A stretch of DNA of 37,218 bases from a virus, in the IMG/VR virus record IMGVR_UViG_3300046163_000059, positions 1 through 37,218 of that record. The stretch is one strand, 5' to 3'. Each line of letters opens with the position of its first letter. Positions within the stretch are counted from its first letter, which is position 1. The position numbers were made by a program, and so were the translations under genes. Below, piece after piece: positions 1 through 7,170 of this stretch. The notes beneath the pieces are model-generated. The model saw only the letters and a program-made list of their open reading frames with translations, did not search any database and was not told where the DNA came from.

Positions 1-41
1 GCGAAATCTCTTTCTACACAACTCTTTCTCTCATTTATTTA

Positions 42-90
42 AAAGTATGACATTAGCCTATTAAGGTTAAATAGTAACAGGCTATTGTCA
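42..90. repeat. 49-nt imperfect repeat, copy A, with inverted-repeat ends
   Basis: This segment matches 942-990 without gaps at 39 of 49 positions by hand alignment, and the two copies are offset by exactly 900 bases. Each copy ends in near-inverted arms: TGACATTAGCC at 48-58 faces GGCTATTGTCA at 80-90, with one mismatch. A hairpin or a protein-bound palindrome is therefore possible. The arms are better conserved than the 21-nt middle. Function is unknown; it could be a terminator, a promoter/operator, a replication element or a recombination site. Confidence 0.7.
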
Positions 91-116
91 CAGTTTTATT
101 GATGACAAGTGCCACC

Positions 117-182
117 ACCTCATGTATTTATTCTGCCCAGTTTTCCCGTTGCCTGAAGGTTCGGACAGTCACCTGTTGAGGT
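117..182 (-). ncRNA. possible folded RNA segment closed by a 6-bp stem
   Basis: ACCTCA at 117-122 pairs perfectly with TGAGGT at 177-182. Read on the - strand, CTGTCC can pair with GGGCAG inside this stem, with one G-U pair, and smaller stems are possible within. The segment has no credible reading frame and is much richer in G+C than the A/T tract at 480-800. It lies just downstream, in leftward transcription, of the tRNA-like minihelix, so both may belong to one structured RNA. I recognise no known RNA family. Confidence 0.3.
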
Positions 183-193
183 AAATGTATAGC

Positions 194-238
194 TCGGCTG
201 AGCGGGTTTCGAACCCACTTACGAATCTATTCCAGCCG
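194..238 (-). ncRNA. tRNA/tmRNA-like acceptor plus T-arm minihelix
   Basis: On the - strand, CGGCTGG (238-232) pairs with TCAGCCG (201-195) as a 7-bp acceptor-like stem with one G-U pair, followed by A at 194 in the discriminator position. Between them are a 13-nt linker (231-219) and a canonical T arm (218-202): stem GTGGG/CCCGC around loop TTCGAAA. There is no anticodon arm, no base-paired D arm and no encoded CCA. The linker contains GATTCG at nearly the same distance from the acceptor as in the GATTCGAC block of many tmRNAs, so a reduced tmRNA tRNA-like domain is one reading. A tRNA-mimicking terminal structure, a decayed tRNA or an attachment-site relic are others. The pairing is seen directly; the identity is inferred. 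Confidence 0.4.
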
Positions 239-242
239 AATA

Positions 243-278
243 GTAATACTATATGACTTCTTTGTCACGTAGTATTAC
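243..278 (-). other. long hairpin at the 3' end of the leftward small gene
   Basis: GTAATACTA at 243-251 pairs perfectly with TAGTATTAC at 270-278, a 9-bp stem. After a 2x2 internal loop, TGAC (254-257) pairs with GTCA (264-267) around a 6-nt loop. The stem includes the stop codon of the leftward gene. No T-run follows on either strand, so it is not a classical intrinsic terminator. It may protect or process the 3' end of the leftward transcript just before the tRNA-like element. Confidence 0.55.
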
Positions 279-476
279 AGGCACACTTGTTGAAGAAGTG
301 TATGATTTGTACTTTTCAAAGCAATTCATTGATAACAATTTGTCTTTCATAATTTCATAGACTTTATCATGATTGTAAGTGAATGACTTACCATTTTTAA
401 AAGTTACTTCAATGATTTGATTTTTGCCGATTAGTGATTTGCGTACAACAAATCTTTTTGATTTTAAATTTTGCAT
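249..476 (-). CDS. small basic protein, weakly KTSC-domain-like
   Basis: This 75-residue, lysine-rich protein is the only leftward gene in the window. After a basic N terminus it reads VTFKNGKSFTYNHDKVYEIM and then a helical tail ending near a Tyr/Ser/Thr-rich stretch. The pattern of a beta strand, an Asn-Gly turn, an aromatic strand and a short helix resembles KTSC-type small proteins found in phages, but several expected residues are not obvious, so the assignment is weak. The start is preceded by an A/T-only leader, as in the rest of the genome. Its stop codon sits inside a 9-bp hairpin, and a tRNA-like minihelix follows directly. A duplicated promoter-like element lies 45-300 bases upstream in its orientation. 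Confidence 0.5.
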   Translation of the reverse strand: MQNLKSKRFVVRKSLIGKNQIIEVTFKNGKSFTYNHDKVYEIMKDKLLSMNCFEKYKSYTSSTSVPVILRDKEVI

Positions 477-521
477 AGTTAATTTATTTAATTTATTATT
501 ATTATTTATTTAGTTTACATT

Positions 522-556
522 TATATTATCCAATTACAATTTTATTTTGTTTGTAA
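522..556 (-). promoter_or_regulatory. duplicated promoter-like element, copy 1
   Basis: This copy matches 741-778, with a 3-nt indel. Over the 31-nt core the copies agree at 27 positions, including TTATCCAATTA and ATTTTGTTTGTAA. On the - strand the element reads TTACAAACAAAATA and then TAATTGGATAATA. It lies 46-80 bases upstream of the leftward start codon at 476, a reasonable promoter distance. The surrounding sequence is almost pure A/T, but the exact conservation of both blocks argues against chance. The promoter role and the - orientation are inferred from position. Confidence 0.4.
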
Positions 557-740
557 TTATTTTATTTTATAAGTTATATAATTACGTTTTAGTAATGATG
601 GAATATTTAAATTTGATGGATTATTTAGAATTATTAATTGATTTGTATTAATAAAAGTATTTGATATATTTTTATTTGTTAATAATTTGTAAGTTAATTT
701 AATTTGGTATTTGTTTATTATTATTTGCATATCGTTATTT

Positions 741-778
741 TATATTATTATCCAATTATAAAACTATTTTGTTTGTAA
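741..778 (-). promoter_or_regulatory. duplicated promoter-like element, copy 2
   Basis: This is the second copy of the element at 522-556, with the same conserved blocks and a 3-nt insertion (an extra TTA) at its left end. It is 265-300 bases upstream of the leftward gene. It could be a second tandem promoter, a regulator-binding site, or part of a replication or recombination region together with the 49-nt repeats. Confidence 0.4.
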
Positions 779-941
779 AACGTAAATGCATTGTAAATAT
801 GTCAGTAAAAAAGCTAAATGTTTATGAAAAATTCAATAAAAAGATGCCGGGGACTGTTTTTTTATGTTGATTTTGCTAAAATTTTGTATTATGTATAGGG
901 AGTGGCAACCCCATAACCCTCTATTAGTAATAATTTTTAAA

Positions 942-990
942 AAAGTGTGACATAAGCCTTATAAGGTATATAAGTAAGGGGCTATTGTCA
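942..990. repeat. 49-nt imperfect repeat, copy B, upstream of the rightward virion genes
   Basis: This is copy B of the repeat at 42-90. Its arms are TGACATAAGCC (948-958) and GGCTATTGTCA (980-990), with two mismatches when paired. It ends 70 bases before the first rightward virion gene, a plausible promoter/leader position. The left arm, AAGTGTGACATAA, also resembles AAGTGATGATATAA at the intergenic motif near 6780, differing by one indel and one substitution. That hints at a shared regulatory element but does not prove it. Confidence 0.65.
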
Positions 991-1059
991 CTATTTGTAA
1001 GTTTTTAACGTTATATGTAAGTATAAGAAGTATAAGTAAGAACAAGAAAACCACATATA

Positions 1060-2022
1060 ATGGCAATAATCAATACATATCCATCAGCTACACCAAAAGG
1101 AGCAGATCTACTGATAGGTACGCAAGTAAAAGACGATACAATAACTGAGAACTCAACAAAAAGCTTTTCTGTTGATGCTTTAGGTTCATACATAGTAACA
1201 TCGACTAGTGGTATCACTGGTTCTGGCACATTAAACACTATAGCTATGTTTACGCCTAATGGTCAAGCAATAGGTGATTCAATTATAACACAAGATTCTA
1301 GTGCTATTACGGTTGGAGGTTCTTTAATTGCAGGAAACACTACAATTAATAGTACATTAACTCTTAAAGATAACATAATATCATCAGGCAATGAGTATAC
1401 ATACTTAAGATTTATTGGTGATGGTGTTTCAAGTAGTAAAGGTTATATAACTACACAAATGTATGATGGTGTTGTTGTTATTGGAGCGCCTCCACAACCT
1501 GGTGGTGTTTGGGAACAAAACCTACAAGTAGAAGGTTATACAGAAACAACTGAATTAAGAGCAGATAAGATAATAGACGCTTTTAGTAGTAACGGAGGAA
1601 CTAACACGGGCACAAACGTTTTGACTGTTCAAAATATATTTGGTCAATTACAATGGGAGGACTCTACTGATCTTGTGTCAGGCTCAGTTGCTAAATTAAT
1701 ACCATTTACAATTACAGCATCGGCAGGAGGATCTTCAGCTTACAATGCTGATAACAACATAGTAGAAATAGGTTGGACAGGTGGTAACGGTACTTATACG
1801 TTATTTTTACCAACAGCAACAGGTGATAATCAATATAGAAATATAAGATTTGTAACTAACTCTACTTTTCCAAATGGAGCTTCAGATAAGGTTGAAATTG
1901 CAGCTCTACCAGGAGAAACTATAGATGGTGCTCAGGTTTTTGAAATATCAAAAATATATGAAGGTGTTAGTGTTTGGTCGAATGGCAGTGAATGGATAGT
2001 AATACAAGCAAAAGCACATTAA
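1060..2022 (+). CDS. fibre/adhesin-type virion protein, type-1 N-terminal domain
   Basis: This is the first gene of a four-gene fibre cluster. Residues 1-45 have the pattern Y-P...D..G(T)...TK.F...Y, which recurs at the start of the next protein, so this block is probably a shared anchor to the tail. The rest is Ser/Thr/Gly/Asn-rich beta-type sequence with little charge, typical of trimeric fibres. Its stop is followed within four bases by the next start, suggesting translational coupling. I recognise no enzymatic motif or named family for the C-terminal half. Receptor binding is inferred from composition and position. Confidence 0.65.
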   Translation: MAIINTYPSATPKGADLLIGTQVKDDTITENSTKSFSVDALGSYIVTSTSGITGSGTLNTIAMFTPNGQAIGDSIITQDSSAITVGGSLIAGNTTINSTLTLKDNIISSGNEYTYLRFIGDGVSSSKGYITTQMYDGVVVIGAPPQPGGVWEQNLQVEGYTETTELRADKIIDAFSSNGGTNTGTNVLTVQNIFGQLQWEDSTDLVSGSVAKLIPFTITASAGGSSAYNADNNIVEIGWTGGNGTYTLFLPTATGDNQYRNIRFVTNSTFPNGASDKVEIAALPGETIDGAQVFEISKIYEGVSVWSNGSEWIVIQAKAH

Positions 2023-2025
2023 TAA

Positions 2026-2721
2026 ATGGCTAGAATAAGTTCGTATCCTAAGGATACTACAATACAGGATAATGACGCTTGGGTAGGCACGGCTTTCCCC
2101 AATAGGCAGACAAAGAACTTTTTAGCATCTGATGTAGTAAAATACTTAAATACTAAAGGTAAGATATCTGTATCAGCTCAAATGTCTTATAAGTTTGAAG
2201 CTGATGAGAACGAAGCTACTGTAGGTGACTTTTATGGTGTTGCTAATGGAACTGCTTTTTCAGCAATAACATCGTTAAATGTGCATTCGGTTGATTCCGG
2301 TGGCCAAAACGTAGTTGATTTTGTAAATTACTTAGTAGGATCTGACATACTTATATCAGAACAGAACAACATCGGAGAATTTGGCCACTACAACGTAACC
2401 GCATATACCGACAATGGTGATGGGTTTTATACGCTAGCATTGTCGTATATCGGCGGCGACGGCGTTTTAGTTGATCAAACTTACTATGATGTAGCTAATT
2501 TTGTTATATCATCTGCTGATCAAGCTGATAAGCACTTTACATTTAATCAAGCAGTTCCAGCTAATCCTTGGAACGTACAGCACAATTTAAATAAATTTCC
2601 ATCAGTTACTGTAGCTTTACCATCTGGTCAAGTCGGGCAAGCTGATGTAACGTATATAGACGAAAACAACTTAACAATAACATTTGCCGGAGCAGAATCT
2701 GGTAAAGCATACATGAACTAA
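2026..2721 (+). CDS. fibre/adhesin-type virion protein with common fibre C-terminal domain
   Basis: The N-terminal ~45 residues (ISSYPKDTT...GTAFPNRQTKNF) match the pattern of the preceding protein, giving a paralogous anchor. The final ~60 residues include PWNVQHNLNKFPSVTV, then YIDENNLTITFAGAESGKAY. That is the widespread C-terminal module of phage fibres with the H-N-L-N-K-x-P-S-V-T-V core. The middle (residues 45-165) is unassigned. The protein is short (231 residues) for a fibre and may be an accessory or tip protein. The next gene starts after two bases. Confidence 0.7.
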   Translation: MARISSYPKDTTIQDNDAWVGTAFPNRQTKNFLASDVVKYLNTKGKISVSAQMSYKFEADENEATVGDFYGVANGTAFSAITSLNVHSVDSGGQNVVDFVNYLVGSDILISEQNNIGEFGHYNVTAYTDNGDGFYTLALSYIGGDGVLVDQTYYDVANFVISSADQADKHFTFNQAVPANPWNVQHNLNKFPSVTVALPSGQVGQADVTYIDENNLTITFAGAESGKAYMN

Positions 2722-2723
2722 CT

Positions 2724-4112
2724 ATGGCAATACCATTTTTAAATAACATTAATCTTGATGACAATCAGTTATTAAATGCAAAGCTGCATGTAACGTCATC
2801 AGCTCCTACAGCGGCTGCGGGTCAAATATACTTTGATAGTACAGCAGGTGTAACATCGGCTAAATACTATGACGGCTCTGCTTGGGTAAGCTTAATACAG
2901 CATACTTATAATAACGGTACATTTATAAATCTAACTGAAGCTGGAACTGATGCCACTAGAACTTTAACAGCTGATTTATCTGCTACAGGCACTCCTGATG
3001 CTACTGTGTATTTACGAGGTGATAACACTTGGTCTCCAATTAGTGCGATACCTGGAACTTACACATTTGATGTTGCAGCTGATTCTGGAACTGATCAAAC
3101 TGTAAATAGCGATGATACCCTCGAGATTCATGGAATATCGTATATCACAACAACAGTAGGAGCAGGTCCTGTAATAGAAATAAGACACGATGACACATCC
3201 AGAACAGACACAACTTCCACTGACGCTCCAGGTTATGGTGGAACTTTTGAAGCTGTAACAAGTGTAACTACAAACGCAACAGGTCACGTAACAGCTATCG
3301 ATGTGTCTACAGTAACAATACCAGCTTCTGATAATACTGACGATTACGTAGACTCAATTAGCTTTAGTACTGGAACAGGTGTTTTAACTTTAGGTAGAAC
3401 TGGTGCCTTAAGTGATTTAACTCAGGACTTAGACGGTAGATATTTAGAGCTAGATGGAGGAACTATGACTGGTGACATAGACATGGACACTAATCAAATA
3501 ACTAATCTTCAAGATCCAACCAACGCTCAAGACGCTGCTACAAAAGCTTATGTTGACGCTGCTACAGTTGGCGGCTTAGTATATCAAGGTGGTTATGATG
3601 CAAATTTAAACTCGCCTGATTTAACAACATCGCCTAATAGTATTGAAAAAGGTTGGACATATACTGTAACAAATGACGGTACGTTTTTTGGCGAGCAGTT
3701 AAGAGTTGGTGATGTACTTATTGCTGAAGTAGATGATCCAAGCGCTTTAGCCGATTGGACAACTGTTCAAAACAATATTGACTTAGCAAGTGCATCTCAA
3801 GTTGGTATTGGTAATGTAGCGGCTGGAACTGGTATATCTGTATCTTATAGTAATGGTACAGCTACAGTGACAAATACAGATACAAATACGTCTAATACAG
3901 CTTCAGGACAAATTACAGCTGGTAGCACTTCAGGTACTGTTACACATAACTTTGCTTCAAATAAAGTTATTGTTCAAACATATTTGGATAATGCAACTGA
4001 TAACTATCCTGTAGTATATTGTGATATAACTAGAACCGCAAATAGCGTTACCGCCACAATAGCGACAGCTGAAACTAGCGATATAATTATACTAGTTCAA
4101 AAAATAGGTTAA
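2724..4112 (+). CDS. tail fibre protein with T4-type fibre repeat
   Basis: The protein starts MAIPFLNNINLDDNQLLNA, sharing the MAI-FLN start with the next gene. An early block ending near YYDGSAWVSL is typical of phage fibre heads. Around residues 240-280 it carries LDGGTMTGDIDMDTNQITNL followed by Q-D-A-A-T-K-A-Y-V-D, the classic tail-fibre repeat in which a shaft turn leads into an A-T-K-x-Y-V-D helix. The C-terminal ~70 residues are a Thr/Asn-rich beta domain ending IIILVQKIG, a probable trimerising tip. It likely forms a host-contacting fibre. Confidence 0.8.
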   Translation: MAIPFLNNINLDDNQLLNAKLHVTSSAPTAAAGQIYFDSTAGVTSAKYYDGSAWVSLIQHTYNNGTFINLTEAGTDATRTLTADLSATGTPDATVYLRGDNTWSPISAIPGTYTFDVAADSGTDQTVNSDDTLEIHGISYITTTVGAGPVIEIRHDDTSRTDTTSTDAPGYGGTFEAVTSVTTNATGHVTAIDVSTVTIPASDNTDDYVDSISFSTGTGVLTLGRTGALSDLTQDLDGRYLELDGGTMTGDIDMDTNQITNLQDPTNAQDAATKAYVDAATVGGLVYQGGYDANLNSPDLTTSPNSIEKGWTYTVTNDGTFFGEQLRVGDVLIAEVDDPSALADWTTVQNNIDLASASQVGIGNVAAGTGISVSYSNGTATVTNTDTNTSNTASGQITAGSTSGTVTHNFASNKVIVQTYLDNATDNYPVVYCDITRTANSVTATIATAETSDIIILVQKIG

Positions 4113-4127
4113 TAAAAACCAAATTAA

Positions 4128-6434
4128 ATGGCAATTAAATTTTTAAATACAGTAGCCGTTGATACAGATGTTTTATATGTTGACGCGAGTAGTAATAGAG
4201 TAGGTATTGGAACGACTAGTCCATCAAGTAAGCTGCAAGTGAATGGAGATTTAACAGTTGGTGATAATTCTACTGTTGGCTCGTTTATCAATGTTATAGC
4301 CGCTGGAAGTAGTCAAGATGCTGGAATTAGATTTGGAAGTGAAAGCAATACAGACTCTAAAGCTGCGATTTATACTAACACTTCTAACAGCGATTTACAT
4401 TTTGATGTAACAGAAACCACTAGAATGTTAATTGACAGTGGAACTGGCAACGTTGGTATTGGAACAACTAGTCCTGGTGCTAAGTTAGAAGTAGAGCAAA
4501 GTAATTCTAGTACAAATACAGTTTTTCTTTCTAATAGTTACAACAATAAAGGATTTAGAACTGGAAACGCAGGATACGCTACTTTTTCAGGTTATCAAGA
4601 CGCAAACAATACCTCTTCTGGAGGCGCTTATGGGGCATTAATTGGCTTAAATACATTTTACAACGGAACAAATTTTTATAACGACAACCAATATGTAGAC
4701 CCTTCTAGCGTTTTATTTAAAGACGGTAATATACTATTCCATACTAACGATATTTCTGCTACTGGTAATTTTACCCCTAACGAAAGAGTTAGGATAACTA
4801 AAACAGGCAATGTTGGTATAGGTTTAACAGCGCCTCAAACAGGGTTGCAATTATATAACACAACAGATGACACTACAGTTGGGGGAACTTATAAAAGCGC
4901 TATAAGGTTAACAAGTACCTATTCCAGTACATTTGGAGGCGGAGGTGAGTTACAATTTGGATTAGCGCCATCTACAGCAGGTAGAGACGCTTTGTCAGTT
5001 GTAAAAGGAACATACTCTGCATATAGCTCAGGAAATTATGGTGGTGATTTAGAATTCCACACTAGAGATGCTGATGGCTTAGGTCTTAAACAAAGAATGA
5101 CTATAGCGCATGACGGCAACGTTGGTATTGGGACAACTAGTCCAAGTGAAAAATTGCACGTGCAAAACGGAAAAGCCTATGTAACACCAATATCATACGC
5201 ATCAAACCAATCTGCTTATGCGTTGAAAATTGGAGCTTATAACAATACTGCTTTTGATATGGGCTTACAAGCTAAGTCAACAAGTGGCGGCTCACCATAT
5301 ATGTCTCTTAGAACACCATCAAATGATGACACTCTTGTAATTTGGGGAGATAAAGTTGGTATTAAAACAGCCCCTAATTTATCATACAATTTAGATATTA
5401 ACGGAACATTAAGAACTGTAGGTGATTCTTATTTTGATGATGACATACATTTAGGCAGATATATATTTCACGCTGGAGACACTAACACTTGGCTTGGATT
5501 TCCTACGAGTGACACAATAAGCTTTAGAACGAACAACTCAGATAGAATGTATATTAATTCTTCTGGCAACGTTGGGATTGGGACGACTGGTCCTGGAGCG
5601 AAACTAGATGTAGTATCTGGTGATATAAGATTAGGTACAAATGGAACATACCTTAGAGTAAGAGATACAGCCTCAGCTCAGCCTAGAGTATTAGGTATGA
5701 ACGCTTCTAATACAACTTACATTGGACCTATAGATAGTTATGCAGGAGGAGGTATAATTTATGGTGCTTCAGGAAATGTTGCTTATCACGGCTTTTATGG
5801 AGGCGGTAGTGAAAAAGTTAGAATAACTTCAGCAGGCAACGTTGGTATCGGAACAACTAGTCCATCATACAAATTAGATGTTAATGGAGACGTAAGAATT
5901 ACACAAGACAATCAATTAATATTGTCAAGAAGTGGAGCTAGCGGCGCATCATCAAATTCTTGTATTTATGTAGATAATACATATACAAGTTATGGTAACC
6001 CAAGTAATATTGACAGTGATGTTAGTAGTTTTTACGGGAGTAGACATATTACTTTTAAATATAACGGAACTATAGTTGGGCATATTCAACAATCAAGCAC
6101 TTCTGGAGTGGCCTACAATACAACTGCATCAGACGAGCGTCTTAAAAAGAATATAGAAAATTGGCAAGAAAATATTTTAGATAAATTTGAGCAAATTGAG
6201 CCTAAAAAATTCAACTTTATATCAGAATATGAAGAAGAAAATAAAACAAAAGGATTTATAGCTCAAAAAATGGTTGCTGATTTTCCAGAGGCATATCCAA
6301 GTGATTACTCAGAGGAAAAATACTATAGTTTTAATCCATCAGGTATGGTTGTTTACTTGATGAAAGCGGTAAAAGAGCTTGTTGAAAAAAATAAAGAATT
6401 AGAAAATAGATTACAAATATTAGAAAATAAATAA
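4128..6434 (+). CDS. tail fibre with GIGTTSP repeats and C-terminal S74 intramolecular chaperone
   Basis: This 768-residue fibre begins MAIKFLNTV, like its neighbour. The shaft holds seven copies of a unit centred on NVGIGTTSPxxKL; some are diverged, such as NVGIGLTAPQTGL and KVGIKTAPNL. From about residue 665 it has an S74 domain: TASDERLKKNI, then KFNFISEY, GFIAQKM, Y-S-F-N-P-S-G-M-V-V-Y-L-M-K-A-V, and a final coiled coil. In this family the domain drives trimer folding and then cuts itself off, usually at the Ser-Asp bond; S668-D669 with nearby Lys residues fits that. The mature fibre would thus lose about 100 residues. It is probably the main receptor-binding or depolymerase-like fibre, but no enzyme motif is seen. 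Confidence 0.9.
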   Translation: MAIKFLNTVAVDTDVLYVDASSNRVGIGTTSPSSKLQVNGDLTVGDNSTVGSFINVIAAGSSQDAGIRFGSESNTDSKAAIYTNTSNSDLHFDVTETTRMLIDSGTGNVGIGTTSPGAKLEVEQSNSSTNTVFLSNSYNNKGFRTGNAGYATFSGYQDANNTSSGGAYGALIGLNTFYNGTNFYNDNQYVDPSSVLFKDGNILFHTNDISATGNFTPNERVRITKTGNVGIGLTAPQTGLQLYNTTDDTTVGGTYKSAIRLTSTYSSTFGGGGELQFGLAPSTAGRDALSVVKGTYSAYSSGNYGGDLEFHTRDADGLGLKQRMTIAHDGNVGIGTTSPSEKLHVQNGKAYVTPISYASNQSAYALKIGAYNNTAFDMGLQAKSTSGGSPYMSLRTPSNDDTLVIWGDKVGIKTAPNLSYNLDINGTLRTVGDSYFDDDIHLGRYIFHAGDTNTWLGFPTSDTISFRTNNSDRMYINSSGNVGIGTTGPGAKLDVVSGDIRLGTNGTYLRVRDTASAQPRVLGMNASNTTYIGPIDSYAGGGIIYGASGNVAYHGFYGGGSEKVRITSAGNVGIGTTSPSYKLDVNGDVRITQDNQLILSRSGASGASSNSCIYVDNTYTSYGNPSNIDSDVSSFYGSRHITFKYNGTIVGHIQQSSTSGVAYNTTASDERLKKNIENWQENILDKFEQIEPKKFNFISEYEEENKTKGFIAQKMVADFPEAYPSDYSEEKYYSFNPSGMVVYLMKAVKELVEKNKELENRLQILENK
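4203..5863 (+). repeat. seven dispersed copies of a ~20-nt repeat in the fibre gene
   Basis: Copies start at 4203, 4455, 4815, 5124, 5358, 5574 and 5844. The best-conserved form is GGTATTGGAACAACTAGTCC, and the copies at 4815 and 5358 are the most diverged. They encode the GIGTTSP shaft unit at irregular intervals. Nucleotide identity stays high even at silent positions in five copies, so recent duplication or recombination may keep them alike. Confidence 0.85.
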
Positions 6435-6440
6435 TAAACT

Positions 6441-6761
6441 ATGATAACTTACGATTGGAATTGTAAAACAGTAGATGTGCACCCTCAAGAAGAAGGTGAA
6501 ACAAATGTAGTGTATAACGTGCACTGGATTGTGACAGGGGTAAAAGAAGATTATTCAGTTAGTAATATTGGAACTCAAGTAGTACCTTTAGGTCCTGAAA
6601 CACCTTTTATACCTTTTGACGAACTAACTAACGAAGTTGTTGTTGGTTGGACAAAAGAAGCTATGGGAGAAGAACAAGTTAAAGCTATTGAAGACAGCAT
6701 TGCCTCTCAAATAGCTCAACTAGAAAACCCAACTTCTGTAACTATGACAATAGGAGAATAA
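6441..6761 (+). CDS. DUF7936-like small phage protein
   Basis: This 106-residue acidic protein starts MITYDWNCKTVDVHPQEEGE, continues with a V-V-Y-N-V-H-W strand, then PFIPFDELTNEVVVGWTKEA, and ends in a helical tail with a Gln/Asn-rich turn. I recognise the pattern of a Y/W-rich strand, then PFIPF-x-E-L-T and V-x-G-W, from small proteins near fibre genes of marine cyanophages and other aquatic phages (DUF7936 as I recall). No biochemical role is known to me. It sits right after the S74 fibre and may be a fibre-associated or assembly protein. The match is from memory of the family. Confidence 0.6.
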   Translation: MITYDWNCKTVDVHPQEEGETNVVYNVHWIVTGVKEDYSVSNIGTQVVPLGPETPFIPFDELTNEVVVGWTKEAMGEEQVKAIEDSIASQIAQLENPTSVTMTIGE

Positions 6762-6777
6762 GTAAAAAACACTTTTT

Positions 6778-6793
6778 ACAAGTGATGATATAA
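6778..6793 (+). promoter_or_regulatory. ACAAGTGAT intergenic motif, copy 1
   Basis: ACAAGTGATGATATAA begins 16 bases after the stop of the preceding gene. The same ACAAGTGAT followed by an A/T-rich TATA-like tail occurs at two other gene junctions (21533 and 27762). Here CACTT (6770-6774) and AAGTG (6780-6784) can also form a small stem. It precedes the block containing the chaperonin genes. A phage or host promoter or an RNA-processing site would fit. Confidence 0.35.
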
Positions 6794-6848
6794 AACATAA
6801 CCGGCACGGGTAAAGTGCAAACCAATTAATAACATAAAACCAAAACCA

Positions 6849-7139
6849 ATGACATTTTATTACTCGACTAATTCGTGGTCTAGTCAATCACAACCAGATG
6901 AAAACCGTTTAAAACTTTGGAAGCATATTGCTAATAAAGAAAATTGGAGAATAGTCCAATTACCAAACGGTTATTACCAAACAGAATACCAAGATCTTCG
7001 TGATGAAGAAAATTGGAAGGATGTTACGCGGCGAGAGACATTAGAAGCCGCAGAAACCTCGATTGATAAAACAATCGAACACTACAAAAAAAAGCTTGAA
7101 TTTATAAATGGGCCAAAAGTAGTAAAGACCTTTAAATAA
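6849..7139 (+). CDS. hypothetical small protein upstream of groEL
   Basis: I do not recognise this 96-residue protein. The N terminus is polar with several Tyr, Ser and Trp. The middle contains W-R-I-V-Q-L-P-N-G-Y-Y-Q-T-E-Y-Q, and the C-terminal half looks helical and is rich in Glu and Lys (ETLEAAETSIDKTIEHYKKK). It is preceded by an 87-base gap containing the ACAAGTGAT motif and may be the first gene of the transcript that includes groEL and groES. No signal peptide or membrane segment is visible. Confidence 0.55.
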   Translation: MTFYYSTNSWSSQSQPDENRLKLWKHIANKENWRIVQLPNGYYQTEYQDLRDEENWKDVTRRETLEAAETSIDKTIEHYKKKLEFINGPKVVKTFK

Positions 7140-7170
7140 AACCAATATTAAAATTAAATTAAATTAAATT

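Larger units (their letters stand above)
477..1059. other. AT-rich intergenic divergent region
   Basis: No convincing gene lies in these 583 bases. Positions 480-840 are extremely A/T-rich. The region separates the leftward small gene from the rightward virion genes, so it should hold promoters in both directions. It contains a duplicated element (522-556 and 741-778) and copy B of the 49-nt repeat (942-990). A short G-rich patch at 845-915 contains GGGAGTGGCAACCCC, which could form only a weak stem. I cannot define exact promoter boxes. Confidence 0.7.

Noticed and set aside
194-238. A complete, standard tRNA gene
   Set aside because: There is no anticodon arm or paired D arm and no room for them between the acceptor and T arm.
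3012-3287. A leftward open frame rich in Cys and Ser inside the fibre gene
   Set aside because: Antisense to Thr/Gly-rich fibre codons, which produce Cys/Ser runs on the other strand; no domain or leader.
4203-5863. CRISPR-like array from evenly similar short repeats
   Set aside because: Spacing is irregular (about 215-360 bases), the repeats encode a fibre motif, and the gaps are coding sequence.
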